A DNA stretch of 64,000 nt from Batrachochytrium dendrobatidis JAM81 (Eukaryota > Chytridiomycota > Chytridiomycetes > Rhizophydiales). Positions 24,179 through 36,561 of this stretch are shown piece by piece. A program made the position numbers and the translations under genes. Position 1 is the first letter of the stretch. Every line of letters starts with the position of its first letter. The notes below the pieces were generated by a model that saw nothing but the letters and a program-made list of their open reading frames with translations, searched no databases and had not been told where the DNA came from. The stretch lies in assembly GCF_000203795.2 (NCBI RefSeq), contig NW_006281110.1, positions 397,854 through 461,853 on the forward strand. Direction: 5' to 3'.

Positions 24179-26229
24179 ATGAAAGGTATTCGACTGTGTT
24201 ATAGATGAACATTGCTTGTTATTATAAACTGAATTCATCAATCCATACGATTTACTGTTCAGGATTACTTGTGTGCGTAAATATATTAACCCTAATCCTG
24301 ACATTGCAATCTAGTCGACCCTCAACCTCTGGGCTATATCTCTGCTCTTAAAAATCTATGGCCAGGGCTGTCTGAGGAAGACATCTTCTCCATTCTCAGA
24401 AAAACTAAAATCATTAAACCCGCTGTGGGTGAATGCACCTTTCGTGTGGGTTCAGATCCCAATCAGTTTGTTGTTGTTCTTGCAGGATCTGTCGATGTGT
24501 GTAAAGGCTCTGCTACGAGTCAGCAGCCTGGCATGACTGCTCAAAAAGAATCGGAGAAGCTTTTCACTCTTTACCCTGGCGATGCTATTGGCGAGTCTTT
24601 GCTGGTATGAATTAATATTTAAAAAATAATCGATTATTGTGGGATTGTATTTTGATTTACTTTAAACTTGTTAGTCTGGAAATGCGCCCATTGATGGAAA
24701 TTTGATTTCTGCTGCATGCGGCGTACAAATGATGTGCATCGATATAACTGCACTTAAAGAAATCATGCATTCCAGTGAGTCGGTTAATGCTACAATCTCC
24801 AAGAGTCTGGCTGAAGGACCCAAAAGATTCCGTCCTTCGCTTGGAGTTGCTCCCTGTGCTGTGAATGCTCCAGATGCAACCATAACCGTTTTCGACTTCA
24901 AGTCACATGAGACCGCATCGTTCGAGGCTGCTGTCAATCGTTTTAAACAGGACAGAGATTTCGACATTAAATATCTGTCGGTTAAGCTGTCTGTAGAAAC
25001 CGCACCTCTAGCTGCTGGCTCTCAGGTAAGATCTGGGTTTAAGCGTTGCATTATCAATATATCTAACAATTTCATACTTTTGTCGCTCTATTTAGATTGT
25101 TTGCATTTTTGTCAATGATGTTGCAAGTGCCGATGTTCTTACCAAACTTCATGGACTTGGAGTAAAGTGTATTGCACTGCGTTGTGCGGGTTTCAATAAT
25201 GTAGATCTGAAGGCTGCTCATGATCTTGGCATGCAAGTTGTTCGCGTTCCTGCAGTGAGCTATTTTGTTGATAGATTGACTTGGAATGTGACTTGCCCTA
25301 ATTCATTTTGCTAGTATTCTCCTTATGCTGTAGCTGAACATGCAGCTGCTTTGATTTTGGCTCTCAATCGAAAAATTGTTCATGCTCATAGCAGAGTTAT
25401 GCAAGGCAATTTTTCTCTTGCCAATCTTGTCGGATTTGACTTGCATGGCAAGACTGTTGGTGTCATTGGTACTGGAAAGGTAGTCTTGAATTGTATTTGT
25501 TAAGCATATTACAAGTATGGAGTTCAACTTGGTTTATTGATTTACAACATTGATTTTCGAATGTTGACAATTCATTTAGATTGGACAATGCTTCATCAAA
25601 ATCATGATGGGCTTTGGTTGCCAAATTCTTTGCTATGATTTGTATCGCAGTACTGAAGTTGCTTCTTGGGAAAACGTTCGATATGTGGATACAATCGATG
25701 AGCTTTATCAAAAATCACGAATTATTTCGTTGCACTGTTCATTGATGCCTTCTACTCGGTACATCATTAATGCCGAGAGTATCAAAAAGATGGTTCCCAA
25801 AGTCATGATCATCAATACCTCAAGGTAATAGACTGTCTATTAAAATCCCGCTTGATGATTCATTGAATGTATTGACTTTTTAACATGTGTTGTCAACTGT
25901 CTGGGTCTGCAATCTACAATATGTAATTCAGAGGTCCATTGATAAATACAAAGGATTTGATTGAAGGACTCAAGACTGGAAAGATTGGGTACGCTGGCTT
26001 AGATGTGTACGAAGAGGAATCTGCCTACTTTTTTGAGGACATGTCTGACAAGGTCATGACAGATGACATTCTTGCGCGTCTCATGACATTCAACAATGTG
26101 ATCATTACCAGTCACCAAGCATTCCTAACCAACGAAGCACTTGAAGCAATCGCTCAGACAACCATGAAAAACATTGGGGAGATTATGGATCAAAAGACTG
26201 GCGCGGATCTAACCAACAACGTCCAGTAA
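24179..26229 (+). CDS. D-lactate dehydrogenase-type 2-hydroxyacid dehydrogenase with N-terminal cyclic-nucleotide-binding-like domain (504 aa)
   Basis: Exons: 24179-24185 (MK plus one base), 24315-24604, 24675-25025, 25096-25254, 25315-25479, 25580-25824 and 25932-26229 (1515 nt). Residues about 190-504 are a complete NAD-dependent [33 protein letters not shown], the dinucleotide fold GVIGTGKIGQ with a following Asp in CYDLY, the catalytic Arg in NTSRGPLINT, Glu in LDVYEEES, and His near residue 466 in SHQAF. Residues about 15-150 look like a CNB fold: [11 protein letters not shown], then [12 protein letters not shown] and SGNAPIDG. The Arg that normally follows the Pro in the phosphate-binding cassette is absent. 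D-LDHs are usually about 330 residues. The first coding exon of only 7 nt is inferred from splice agreement; a different upstream start is possible. Confidence 0.82.
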
Positions 26230-26434
26230 CGGTTGGGTGTCATTTTGATCAGATGGACAAACTTTTATTATGCTGCTAAGCTAAATAAACTTTTGATTCT
26301 GAACCCGACAGATTAGCAAATAGAAATTCACAAGTGTTTGTACATTTTTGTACAAAACCATTCAATTGAACGTCATCTCTAACTAGTACAAAAACGCTTT
26401 AAATACATTGCCTATCATCTGATCAGAAAATGGT

Positions 26435-27661
26435 TTATTTGGATCCAGAGTTGCTACTAGGTTGGATTTTACCAGCAATTTTCCAAGGACGATTAGCCCA
26501 TTTGCCATCCAACCATTTTTCCATCACAATGTGCTCAACAATGCTGGTATAGGTATCTGGATTTCCGGCAATCAGAGTGTCGTCCTTATAAGTGGCCATG
26601 GACTGAAAATATGTATATATTAATGCATGCAATTTTTGATTTCTAGACGAGTCAGAGTCCAACTCTGCAGTGATATTCAAGTTGATATAAAATAAATGAC
26701 AAACCTGTCTGACATTGACACGAACTGTGATTTGAGATAAACGCATATCACCAGTCTCGGTAGCAACCTTGGCAGTGGCCAGATGAACAACTTGTGGACG
26801 ACGATCAGATCCATTAGAATCCCACACAAATTTACCAATACGCTGCATTGCCTTGATCTCTGGACTGAGTGCCTTTGTTCATAGAGTCAGTCTGACACAT
26901 CTCATTTAGCACTGCCAAATTGTAGTGATCTTAATCCATAAACCAGTAGCAATTCTACTTACTGACATCATGCCATCCGTAACACAGTTGCTTAATTCTG
27001 CTCGATCTCCTCTGCAAGTTTGATGATAAAATTTGACAAGTTCTGGTTTATTAAATGAAAATAGTTAATTTGGTATTACAATCATTTACACTTACCTGGC
27101 ATATGCCTTGTTCATTGCAATATACAGTTTTTCGGCCTCTATAGCAAATGCACGAGGCTTCCAACCCTTTGTAGTCGTTTTAACCTGATACACACTGCAG
27201 AAATATGGCCAATAAAGCCATCTGAATTAATCTCAAATGGAAAAGAATAATCAGTAGATTGTTACATTGATATACCTCCATGTTGCCAACACTAATTTCT
27301 TGATGCGTTCCCAAATAATGTTCCAGTTGGCCTTGTTGATGGGTGCTGGAAGCGAAGAGGGAGGAATATACTTGTCTATCAATAACAAAAAGTATTCATA
27401 TCAGCACATCAAGGATCTGGGTTGACAAGAACCTAGCACTATCATATTACCAGCAATCATGGTGGTGATGACTCTTCCTCGCATAGTGGTTGACTTTGAG
27501 GATGCATTGCGAACATTGGTCAAACAAGGCGGTTTCAACCGCAATGCAGCAGTAAAAGAAAATACAGGCTTTATCATACTGCCGAATATAAGTCGAGGTT
27601 TAAATTCTCCGAGTCTTACTACAGAAGACCGAGCAAGTCCTGTGGTAGTGTATGATCGCAT
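26435..27661 (-). CDS. MRPL45: Mitochondrial ribosomal protein mL45 / Tim44-like domain (264 aa)
   Basis: mL45 and yeast Mba1 sit at the mitoribosome tunnel exit and tie it to the inner membrane. Exons on the minus strand: 27661-27451, 27375-27276, 27194-27096, 27011-26963, 26872-26705 and 26602-26435 (795 nt). The N-terminus is Arg/Ser/Thr rich and lacks acidic residues, as for a mitochondrial presequence. A Tim44-like region follows: AIEAEKLYIAMNKAYARGD, then LSNCVTDGMMSALSPEIK, and a beta sheet ending with WLDGKWANRPWKIAGKI. I start at ATG 27661 (MRSYTTTGLARSS). The 205 bp between this stop and the convergent LDH stop hold nothing evident. Confidence 0.82.
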
Positions 27662-27732
27662 CTTGAATTGACCGAATACCAAGTTTTGGTTGAAAGATGT
27701 AATCAGAATTCAAAAATAATTTGAGCTTTATT

Positions 27733-27993
27733 TTAGCAGTTGTAAAATTGAACACGAAATAAAAATGCCAGTCTCATGACACGGTTGATCGTTTACTGAA
27801 CAATCTTCACATTATGATTTACATTCTTTTTTTAAAACCAAAACGTCATGACATTAATGTAGAAACAGCTGTTAGATTCATTGTTCATTTGAACCAAGAC
27901 ACGCATATCCGAGTGTTTAAGATATTGGAGTTTCAAAGCAACAGTCGATCACTGCAAAATGCAAGTGTTTCGTTTTACGTGAATATGGCTGTA
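27733..27993. mobile_element. Partial MITE between mL45 and RRP5
   Basis: The right terminus CGTTTTACGTGAATATGGCT then GTA (27971-27993) matches the family. The left side (GCAGTTGTAAAATTGAACAC from 27736) looks like a terminus with an internal deletion. About 260 bp. It lies upstream of mL45 and downstream of RRP5. Confidence 0.5.
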
Positions 27994-28129
27994 ATTCAAA
28001 TACTAATCTTGAACTAGCAATACAGGCTCAAATTCCATTAGCATACAATACTACTTTCAATCAAAATGTATAGTATAAATCAAAAATATAACCTTTTTAT
28101 TGTACCAACCAATGCAATGTGCCAACATA

Positions 28130-31100
28130 CTACAAAGACTCCACAAACTTAATGGCAGCTTGCTTGACATTCTGAACACCATTCTCATCGCCATGCTTTT
28201 TCTCAAACTCAAAATACTTTTTGAAAAAAAACTTCATCTTTCTTGCTGACCATTCTCGTTGAACTACACGATCAAAAAGTCTACGAACAATCGAGATGTC
28301 ACCAGCACGAATCTCCATATCGATATAAACAGACCACAGATCTGTTCGTTTTGGGCAACTGTTCATCAAGCCCTCAAATATAGTACGACCTCTTTCAGGC
28401 TCACCGTGATTGAATTCCAGTTGTGCAAATTTACTAGTAACATCCACATCTGTTATAGATTAAACATTTGCAGTAAATGTAGTTAGCACACGTTTATAGC
28501 AATACCAAAGAAAATCCAAACTACGCAGAAAACTTACGTTTGCGCTTTGGAAGACTTTGCATGCTACGGCTAAGCAGTTGTCGTGCAGCATCTTGCTTGC
28601 CATGAGTAAGCAAAAAGCAAGCATAGCTTACCCACACCTGACGACTATCTTTGAATTTTTTGCACATGGTTTGGTAGAGCTTGATACAAAGCTAGAAATT
28701 CAGCAGACACATGCCAAGCAAAAAAGTGAGTTGAATGTATCAAACAAACAAGGTGATTCAGTGTATTTCAGACAATGCACATACCTCATCCTTGCCGGTT
28801 CGTTCGTAAATCTTGGCCATATGGAAATATACTGTTTTGGCATCATTCATTTGAATAGCGCGCTCAAGGACTTTTGAAAGAGTATCAACATTGCCGTATG
28901 TGTTTTCAAGATTCAAAAAGGCAATCCATATGTTAAGTCGTTCCTGTTCTTCACGAAAGTTGATGGTTTTTAGTGCACGCTCAGCAACTTGTCTTGCTTT
29001 TTCAATTTCGGCCATATTCAAGTAAAACACCATGTACTTTATCCAGATGTAAGAGTTATTGGGCGAGCCAAGAAGCAATCGTTCAAAATCTTCAGCAGTT
29101 TCAGGTGGATGATCTCCTTCAACCAACTCAAGTTCTTTGTTGGCAATTCGCTTTTCTTCTTGTGCTCGCTCACGTTTTTTTGCACGACGCTTGCGCTTAT
29201 TTTTATTTTGCTGGTCGCCGTCAGACTCATCGTCCCCGCTTTGCATAGAATCACTACTTGAATCTGAGTCCGAGTCATGCATCACAGATTTTTCAGCAGT
29301 TGGTTGTGTATCCCAAGAGAAATCTGAAGTTACAAGAGGAAGAGACGCAGTGCTTTCAGGATCCATAACAACATCATTGTCCTCGTCAAGCTCTATCATT
29401 GTGTTTTCAACAAAATCACTTTTGCCATTCATGCCACCTAAAAGACTGTCGTCGCTGTCACTTGGCGCAACATCTTGATCGTCATCAAAAACAACTTCTT
29501 CTCCACTGATATCTTCATCGTCGCTCTGCTCCATCTCGTCGTTTTCTTCATCATCAACAAAAGCTGAATCGTTTTCACTTTCTGATGACTGCACTTTTGC
29601 TTCTTCAATAGAATTTTCAAGGACATCATCATCATTAAAGCGTGAGGGTTTGATGCTGAGTGAAATCTGTTGTTTTTTTGGATTGGTACGCAGCACTACA
29701 GTCATGACCGAGTCACCAATTGAGTATAGGGATTCCAAGTTTTTTACCGGCCTATCGGCTACTTCCAGTACATGGCAAAGACCACATAATTCACTGTTTT
29801 TTAAAACAATAAATAGTCCATAGTCTTCAATGCGTCTGATAACTCCTTCTGATTTCTGCCCAACTTTGATATCTGAAAATTTAAGCAGATTTCCAGCATC
29901 ATTAGTTACCAAACTTTTTTTGAAAGAAAGTTCAATTTGCTTGCTGTTGGTGTTGATGCTAATAATCCTGCCCTTGACGAGCATACCAGGCTTGAATGCA
30001 CTTTTCCAATCTACAACAAACGAGTCTGAAAGTTCACACATTTTGACACGTCCGTAGATGTCATTTGTTAAGCCGACAAAACATCCTTTTTCGGAAATAC
30101 TTTGAATGTAGCCCTGAACAATACTTCCTTTCTGAAAACTGCTAAATGGAAAGATTGGAAACTTTGTATCAGGCTTGAAAGCAGATTTACGAAGACTGCA
30201 ATGAATTAGATTGTTTTCAGTATCAATCCTGACGACAACTGCCTGAACAAGCTGCCGAATAGTATATATATCAGTTGGAGATTCGTTGAATTCATCGGCA
30301 AGATCAGTAATATGCACACGCGCAATGATATGACTTCCAATACGAATATTGATGCCCTTTAATGGATCAATTTTTGCTACATAGCCAACAACCTTTTGAC
30401 CAACAGAAAACATATCGACAGGTTTCTGGGATGCACCAACAAGAGAAAGATTGAAAGTTTTTTTTTGCGTATCCTTGAAAATAACAAAGCATTTGATAAG
30501 CTGTCCAACTGCAAAGTGCGAGGACGCATTATTGACGACATCTACATCTTTAGAAATATCCATATTGAAGACATCTCCCAAAAGTCCACCTTGAATGAGA
30601 ATTCGCAGAGTCCTAGAACCAATATGTTGAATGCAGCCAATGTGCTCGGATCCTATTTCAAGAGTTTTGAGTTTGGGACGAATTTGGGAAGCTGTGGTCA
30701 ATGCATTTTCCGTTGCTATGAAGCTAGGTCGAACGGTCAAATCTATCCATACTTTCTTGGGTGATTTTTTATCATTGGTAGTCATATGAAAGTGAGGTTT
30801 GAAAATATGCACTTCAATAACTTTGGCTTGCAGGGACTGGCCAATTTGGAAGGATGCCATGGGCTGTTTGGGGTCGGTAATTTGATCAAAGGAGTCAAAA
30901 ATCTCGGTGGCCTGAATTCGGCCGTCGAGATTGTCGGCAATGCAGACGTTAATATACGTGTCATCAAAAGACTTTACGGTGCACTTGATCAACATATCTG
31001 GCTTGATGGACTGAAGCGAGCTCAAATGTGGATCGACAGGATTTTCAAGAACACGGTTTTGAACCATATCTTTCACTTTAGTGGCTTTTGGCAACATGGC

Positions 31101-34100
31101 CAGAATTCGCTGCTGAGTAAAGGCTACTTGAGTTGCGGTCCATGCTGGAACTTGCTTAATTTGAACGCTCATCTGATCACCGACTTTATAGTGTAATGAT
31201 TGGTTAGCAGAAGAGTTTGAGTTTTTTGTAGAGCAGTAGAGTAGTGCACCGCAGAGTTTAGGAGAGCTAAGAACAATATAGAAATTCTTTACAAGCTTAA
31301 TTTGTGCATCTACAGCTTTTCCTAAAGTGTATGCTTTTTGAGCAGCTTGGAGCTGTTGTTCAAGTGATCCAACAGACGCGTCTGGTGCAGCAACGGCTAA
31401 ATCTACAATACGAGTCTCTTCGTCATAGTCAAGTACGTGGCAGGAAACAGTCGAGCCATTGGCAAGATCCTCATCATGGTAATGAATCTGTCCTTGAACA
31501 CCAATACTGAGTTTGACCAGATATCCCGATGATACTTTTTTTTCAATCGAACCCTGTATAACTTGACCCAGTGTAAAAGACTTTGCACTAACTTTGGATG
31601 GAGAAGCATCAAGCAAGGCACGCTCGGAAAAAAAGTTGTCCAATCGGCTCATTTCATACTCTATAAAGTTTGAAGCCTTTTCAAGATGCGAGAGTTTCAA
31701 ACTAAGATAGATATTTCCTGATTCTTGATCGGTATTTAAAACATATGCAGTGACAGATTGTCCGATTTGCAGATGCTCCGAGACACTTGATACAAAATTA
31801 TCAGAGATATTTTGCAAAGATACAGCGCCTACAACTCCGCCTGTAAATTCAACAAAACAAAGTTTTCCATAAATATTACGGACAAACCCAAAGCAAACTT
31901 GATCGTTGATCATATCAGAGGCTTTGCGAACTCCGTTATCTTGCTGAACTTGGAAAATCAAAGAGTGCTTTCGGGTAATGAGAGGTTTGCCATATTTATC
32001 AATGTTGATGGCCAAAAGACCTGTAATCTTAGATCCGGTATTCAAAGAGTCATACAGCGATTGAGCAATAGTTGGATAATCGCTCAAATGGGACTTGGAA
32101 ATGCTAACCAAGTCTGTATCATTCACCCTACTAATCACTGTATCTTTTGATTTGGTAACGACGATGCCGTCATAAATTTGACCTACTTGAATAGTAGATG
32201 TACCAGAAACACTGTCTAGTTTGTTACCAAGCGCTGCTAGTTTGAAGCTTGCGCACATCTTTTCATTCAAAGCATCCACCGAAACAACTCGGCATTTGAT
32301 CGCCTGTCCAATTTTAAAGTGATCCTGAGGAGTATCCATACGAGTTTCACTAAATCATCAAATAGATATAAGCTAAATCAAATTGCACAAGACTAGCCAA
32401 TATTGCATCGAATTGGCATGTATCACGTTAAAACATTAGCGGTACCTTAGCTCTACAATAGGCACAATTGCATGCACATTATTGTAGAATGAAACAATAC
32501 ATCCAAAGTTCTTTACGGATGTAATAATTCCCATTGTTATCTGTCCAGGCTGCGCTTCAGTATATGAGGTAATAGTAGGAAGCTTTGATTCCATGAGACT
32601 TTTTTTGTGTGTGAGGATCAGTTGTTTATCAGCAGAGTTGACCGAAAGAACGTGAAACGCTACGGTAGCACCCTCTTTAAAAAGTTTTTCGGGGCGAGCA
32701 ATCTTGACATCAGAAAAGTGATTTGACGGACAAAAGCCGTTGATTGAATCGGTAACAGATACTACTACACCAGACGGAGTGATTCGCCTTATTTGACCCT
32801 TTACTTTAATTCCTGCTTTAATGTCCACAAGACGAAGAAATGGCTGGTTAACAATCTTTGGAGCAAATGCAATAAGAAGCAGGTTATTGCAATAGTCATG
32901 ATCGACAATTCTTCCACGATGAGTGGTTCCAGTTCTGAATGCTTTATCGATTTTTGTTATATGATCATCAGCAATACGTGACATCTAATCAAAGCAGTAT
33001 TCATTGATAGTAAATATTAGACATAAAATCTACAAATGTATATCTACAGCCTCAATCTTACGTGAACATAGCCCAAACGATCTCCTGGATACTGCACAAG
33101 CAGACCAAATAAAGGATCTACTCGAAGTACAGTGATGTTTTCAGAAACAGTGCCAATTTCAAAAGATTTGAAATTGGGAGATTTTTGCAAAATAAGCTCT
33201 GGGATTAAAGTCAACCCAATCTTTTTTTCAGCAGTATTCAGATAAAGAACTCTTGAAGCAACCTGTAAAATGGAATTATACAATTTTATCGAATGCAAAA
33301 AAGAAAAAAGTAAGAACCATCATCAATCCAAAAATAGATGCAGTTTAAATTGGATTAAACAAACCTTTTGGCCTTTTTTGAATTGGTTTTTAATGTCATT
33401 CTTGTCAGATATATGACCATTACCCAAATGAAACCAATCAATAGTAGCACTAAAGAATTTGAAAATATGCAATGCCAATCCATTTTCCAATACATCTTGA
33501 ATAGTTGCAGTGACAAGTGAGCCAGGACGGATATGCGATAATTCGGTCATATCTGAATGTTTCATCCGAGCCGTTTCCAGGCATGCAGGATCAATAGAAA
33601 CGATTATCACGCTGTTGTTTCGTTCAGTTGAAACAACAGAGCCCAGGAAAACACTGCCGAGTTTAATTTCTGGTAGACAAAAAAGGTCAAAAAAAGTAAG
33701 AGATATGATTTTGGTGTATTCTAAATTCAAGCTTACAAGACAAAAAGTCTTACCCAGCAAATTTTTAGAAGAAAGGTATGCGCTGGCGTGCTCATTTTTA
33801 AGAAATCCGCTCACTCCTTTGATGCCTAAAGATAGAATATATCCATGATCTTCCTTGCTAGTAACGCACATAGGAAGAACCTAGATATCGGTAACGTATA
33901 GGGTCATTTAACCACTCAAGCTATAATACATATATCACAATCAGTAGCATGACATCATACCATGCCAGAAACAATGTTTGTTTTTTCGATTCCCTCATTT
34001 ACTGCCTCGGGTTTTAGCGATAAATCAATTCTTTTGTTTTTGGAAGTTTGATCAGCAGAAATGATTTTGCAAACAACAGATTGTCCAATTTGAAAATATG

Positions 34101-34946
34101 ATTCGAGTGATGGGAGATCCAATTCCTAACATATTGAAATGAATATTAAAATTGTTTAGTAAATAAACTTTGATAATGCCTTTTTTAGCTGTAAACTCAA
34201 AAGCTTACATCTTTAGCTGATGAATTCATGTCTGTATCTTCGTCCTCATTATCACTGTCTACGGCTGCCTCTACTTGTTTTGAAATATAATCGGAGATCT
34301 CTGTCAACGAAACAAAGCCTGTAAGCTGGTTAGGCAAAGACACCACCATCTCAAGAGAATTGATATCTTTTACTACGCCAAGCAGGCACATGCCCACATC
34401 GAGTTTCTGAAAATCATAGTAGCGAGTGTCGAGTTTAACGTGTCAGTCGAGCTAAACAAGCTATTTTAAACCTGTAGTAATCTTACCTTGTATGAGAGTA
34501 TCGGTACAGTCAACGCAGTAAAATCTGTTTTTGACTTCTTGGGTAGACTAGACTTACTATCAAAGTCATTGTCTACAATGCGTTTCTTTGATTTTTTGTT
34601 GAATTTGGCTTCACTAGTCAAACCATCTGTTTTTTGAGTGCCAAAAGAATCAGCCTATAATAAATAGCATGGTTTATAAGTTGTATAAGTGAAAAGTAAG
34701 TTTGATCAGAATTGTAGCATAGAACAATCGTATATGCAACAGCTTTAATTCTGTATATCAAACTCGAATGAATACACGATTCAACCTTGGCGCAACAGTG
34801 CAAAATGTCATACATACCCCAAAAAGAACATCTTCCTTTACTTTATCGCTAATATCTCTGTATTCTAATGGATTGAAATCAGACGCACCACCACGAGGAA
34901 AATCCTGGAGTTTGGTGCTAACCATTTGTTTTAATTCCTTTACCAT
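28130..34946 (-). CDS. RRP5: rRNA biogenesis protein RRP5 (1956 aa)
   Basis: Rrp5/PDCD11 is needed for processing of both 18S and 5.8S/25S rRNA in the nucleolus. Exons on the minus strand: 34946-34818, 34654-34487, 34406-34209, 34125-33961, 33880-33754, 33669-33365, 33262-33062, 32984-32446, 32349-28785, 28691-28538 and 28449-28130 (5871 nt). The N-terminus has the family block FPRGGASDFNPLEYRDI. A long array of S1 RNA-binding domains follows (recurring FxxGQ...G.V...G..V.L), through about residue 1470. Next comes an acidic Asp/Glu/Ser stretch at about 1480-1610 and a basic linker. The C-terminus holds HAT/TPR repeats of the IWIKYMVFYL and NIWIAFLNLE type. The intron 33753-33670 is 84 nt without a stop, so retention would stay in frame. 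Confidence 0.93.
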
Positions 34947-35036
34947 TTCAAAGTCCAGCAAAAAAGTTTTTTCAGAAATTTAAAATATTCGGCTTGTCAA
35001 TTTTGAATGAATTTAGCACGTGACCATATTTTGCAT

Positions 35037-35511
35037 TTGCAACAATATTCATGTAAAGCACTTGTATCTTGCAGTGACTGGAGTATTTGAATATTTGGTA
35101 CGATTTCTTATTAAATATCGACTACTTTGATCAACACTTTCAATTCTTTAATAAACAGCGTTCATCTGTGATGCACACAAACTATAAACCTAAACCAAAA
35201 TTATCCACTTTTTGCATAGCCGTACATTGTACGATCATCAAATTCATAACAATCCAGATATTGGGTTTGTTTTCAAACTATACAAACTCATGTATCCTAA
35301 AAACTCGGAACGCTTTAATTCAGAAAAAGATTGTTTATTTCAGGAATGCAACAATTGTTTCCATGTCCATCACCAGAATAAACATTAGCCAACTAATGAG
35401 TTTTGAAGACACAATGTTGTCCAGTAAACTGGCACCAATCATTTCAGGAGACTAGATGTTTATTATATATTTGATATTCTTATCTAGGTTTTATTTTACG
35501 TGAATACAGTC
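35037..35511. mobile_element. MITE copy 6 in the RRP5/OPA3 divergent gap
   Basis: The left side, AATATTCATGTAAAGCACTTG and what follows, matches the family left end seen at 50704. The right side reads TTTTACGTGAATACAGTCACA. It is more diverged than most copies and the outer edges are approximate. It fills most of the gap between the two divergent start codons (34946 and 35554). Confidence 0.6.
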
Positions 35512-35553
35512 ACAATAGTTTGATTACTGCTATTAAATAGTCGAGTCGGATCA

Positions 35554-36561
35554 ATGGCAACAGTCAAGTTGGGATCGCTGCTAATCAAGACACTCTCTAA
35601 GCCAGTAGCTATTGCTATTAAATCAAGTGTATGACTTGCTATTTAGTCAATAGCATGTGCTGTATCCTATTTTCATAGGTTTTAACAAAGTGATCTAACC
35701 TATGAATTAATCAACTATGCAACATGTTTGATTTAGGCCAAGGTAAGGATCGGCTTAAACAGCTATTTTATAAAGCATGCCCAATTGAACCTTGTTTAGA
35801 GTTTAAATATGAATCGATAGAGTTGGTTAATTGGAACAGAAATGAGATCATCTCGATATACTGATCAGAATATTTGTGCTGATGGCTATAGAACAATCCT
35901 CGATTCAAGGCATTCTGCATTGGAGTAGCTCAGGTAGGAAATGCCAATTGCATATCTATCATTCTAGATATTCAATGCCTTTACAAACTCTCAATGAGAC
36001 TATTTAGACATACCATAGAATGGATCTTGGGCTCAAGATGCGATTCAATGATCGTGGTGCTCAACATCATATTCGGCCACTTAATGATACGAAAGCAGTT
36101 GAAGTAGGTGCGGACTTTATGTCAGAAGCACTCTTGTTTACAATCGCTGCATTGACTATAGGTGAGTCGGTGTGTACCAATAAATGAATGTTTTTTACTA
36201 GACTGATCGCTAGGAATGATGAACTGGTTTATAATCAGTGGCAGAAACATGGCGATCTACTCGCAATTCTCGCAATCGCACTAATGCTCTCAATGAGTCT
36301 GTGGATACTCTCGAGACTGTGACTGGGAAAAACCACCTGACTATAGCAGAGCTGAAGGAACAAGTAGAGGATTTAAGAGAAGAACTAGCCGCCTTTAAGC
36401 AGGAGTTTCAAGCCCGTCAAGAATCGCTACCAATAGCAATCAACGAAACCAATGGGTCTGTACTTGCTTTATCTGCTTATCCCATAGACAGTAATACAAA
36501 AGATGCTTGCATCAACCACCAAGATCATGATTCAACCCAAAGCAACAAGCTCATAGCGTAA
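35554..36561 (+). CDS. OPA3: OPA3 family mitochondrial protein (199 aa)
   Basis: OPA3 is a mitochondrial membrane protein linked to optic atrophy and 3-methylglutaconic aciduria in humans; its molecular role is unsettled. Exons: 35554-35628, 35737-35742, 35892-35933, 36008-36161 and 36239-36561 (600 nt). Family blocks are VKLGSLLIKTLSKPVA at the N-terminus, NPRFKAFCIGVAQ, GLKMRFND, HIRPLNDTKAVEVGADF, a hydrophobic SEALLFTIAALTI, then ETWRSTRNS. The C-terminus is a coiled coil (IAELKEQVEDLREELAAFK). Exon 2 is only 6 nt (Ala-Lys) with clean AG/GT flanks, and including it aligns with the AQAK of other fungal members. Confidence 0.85.
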
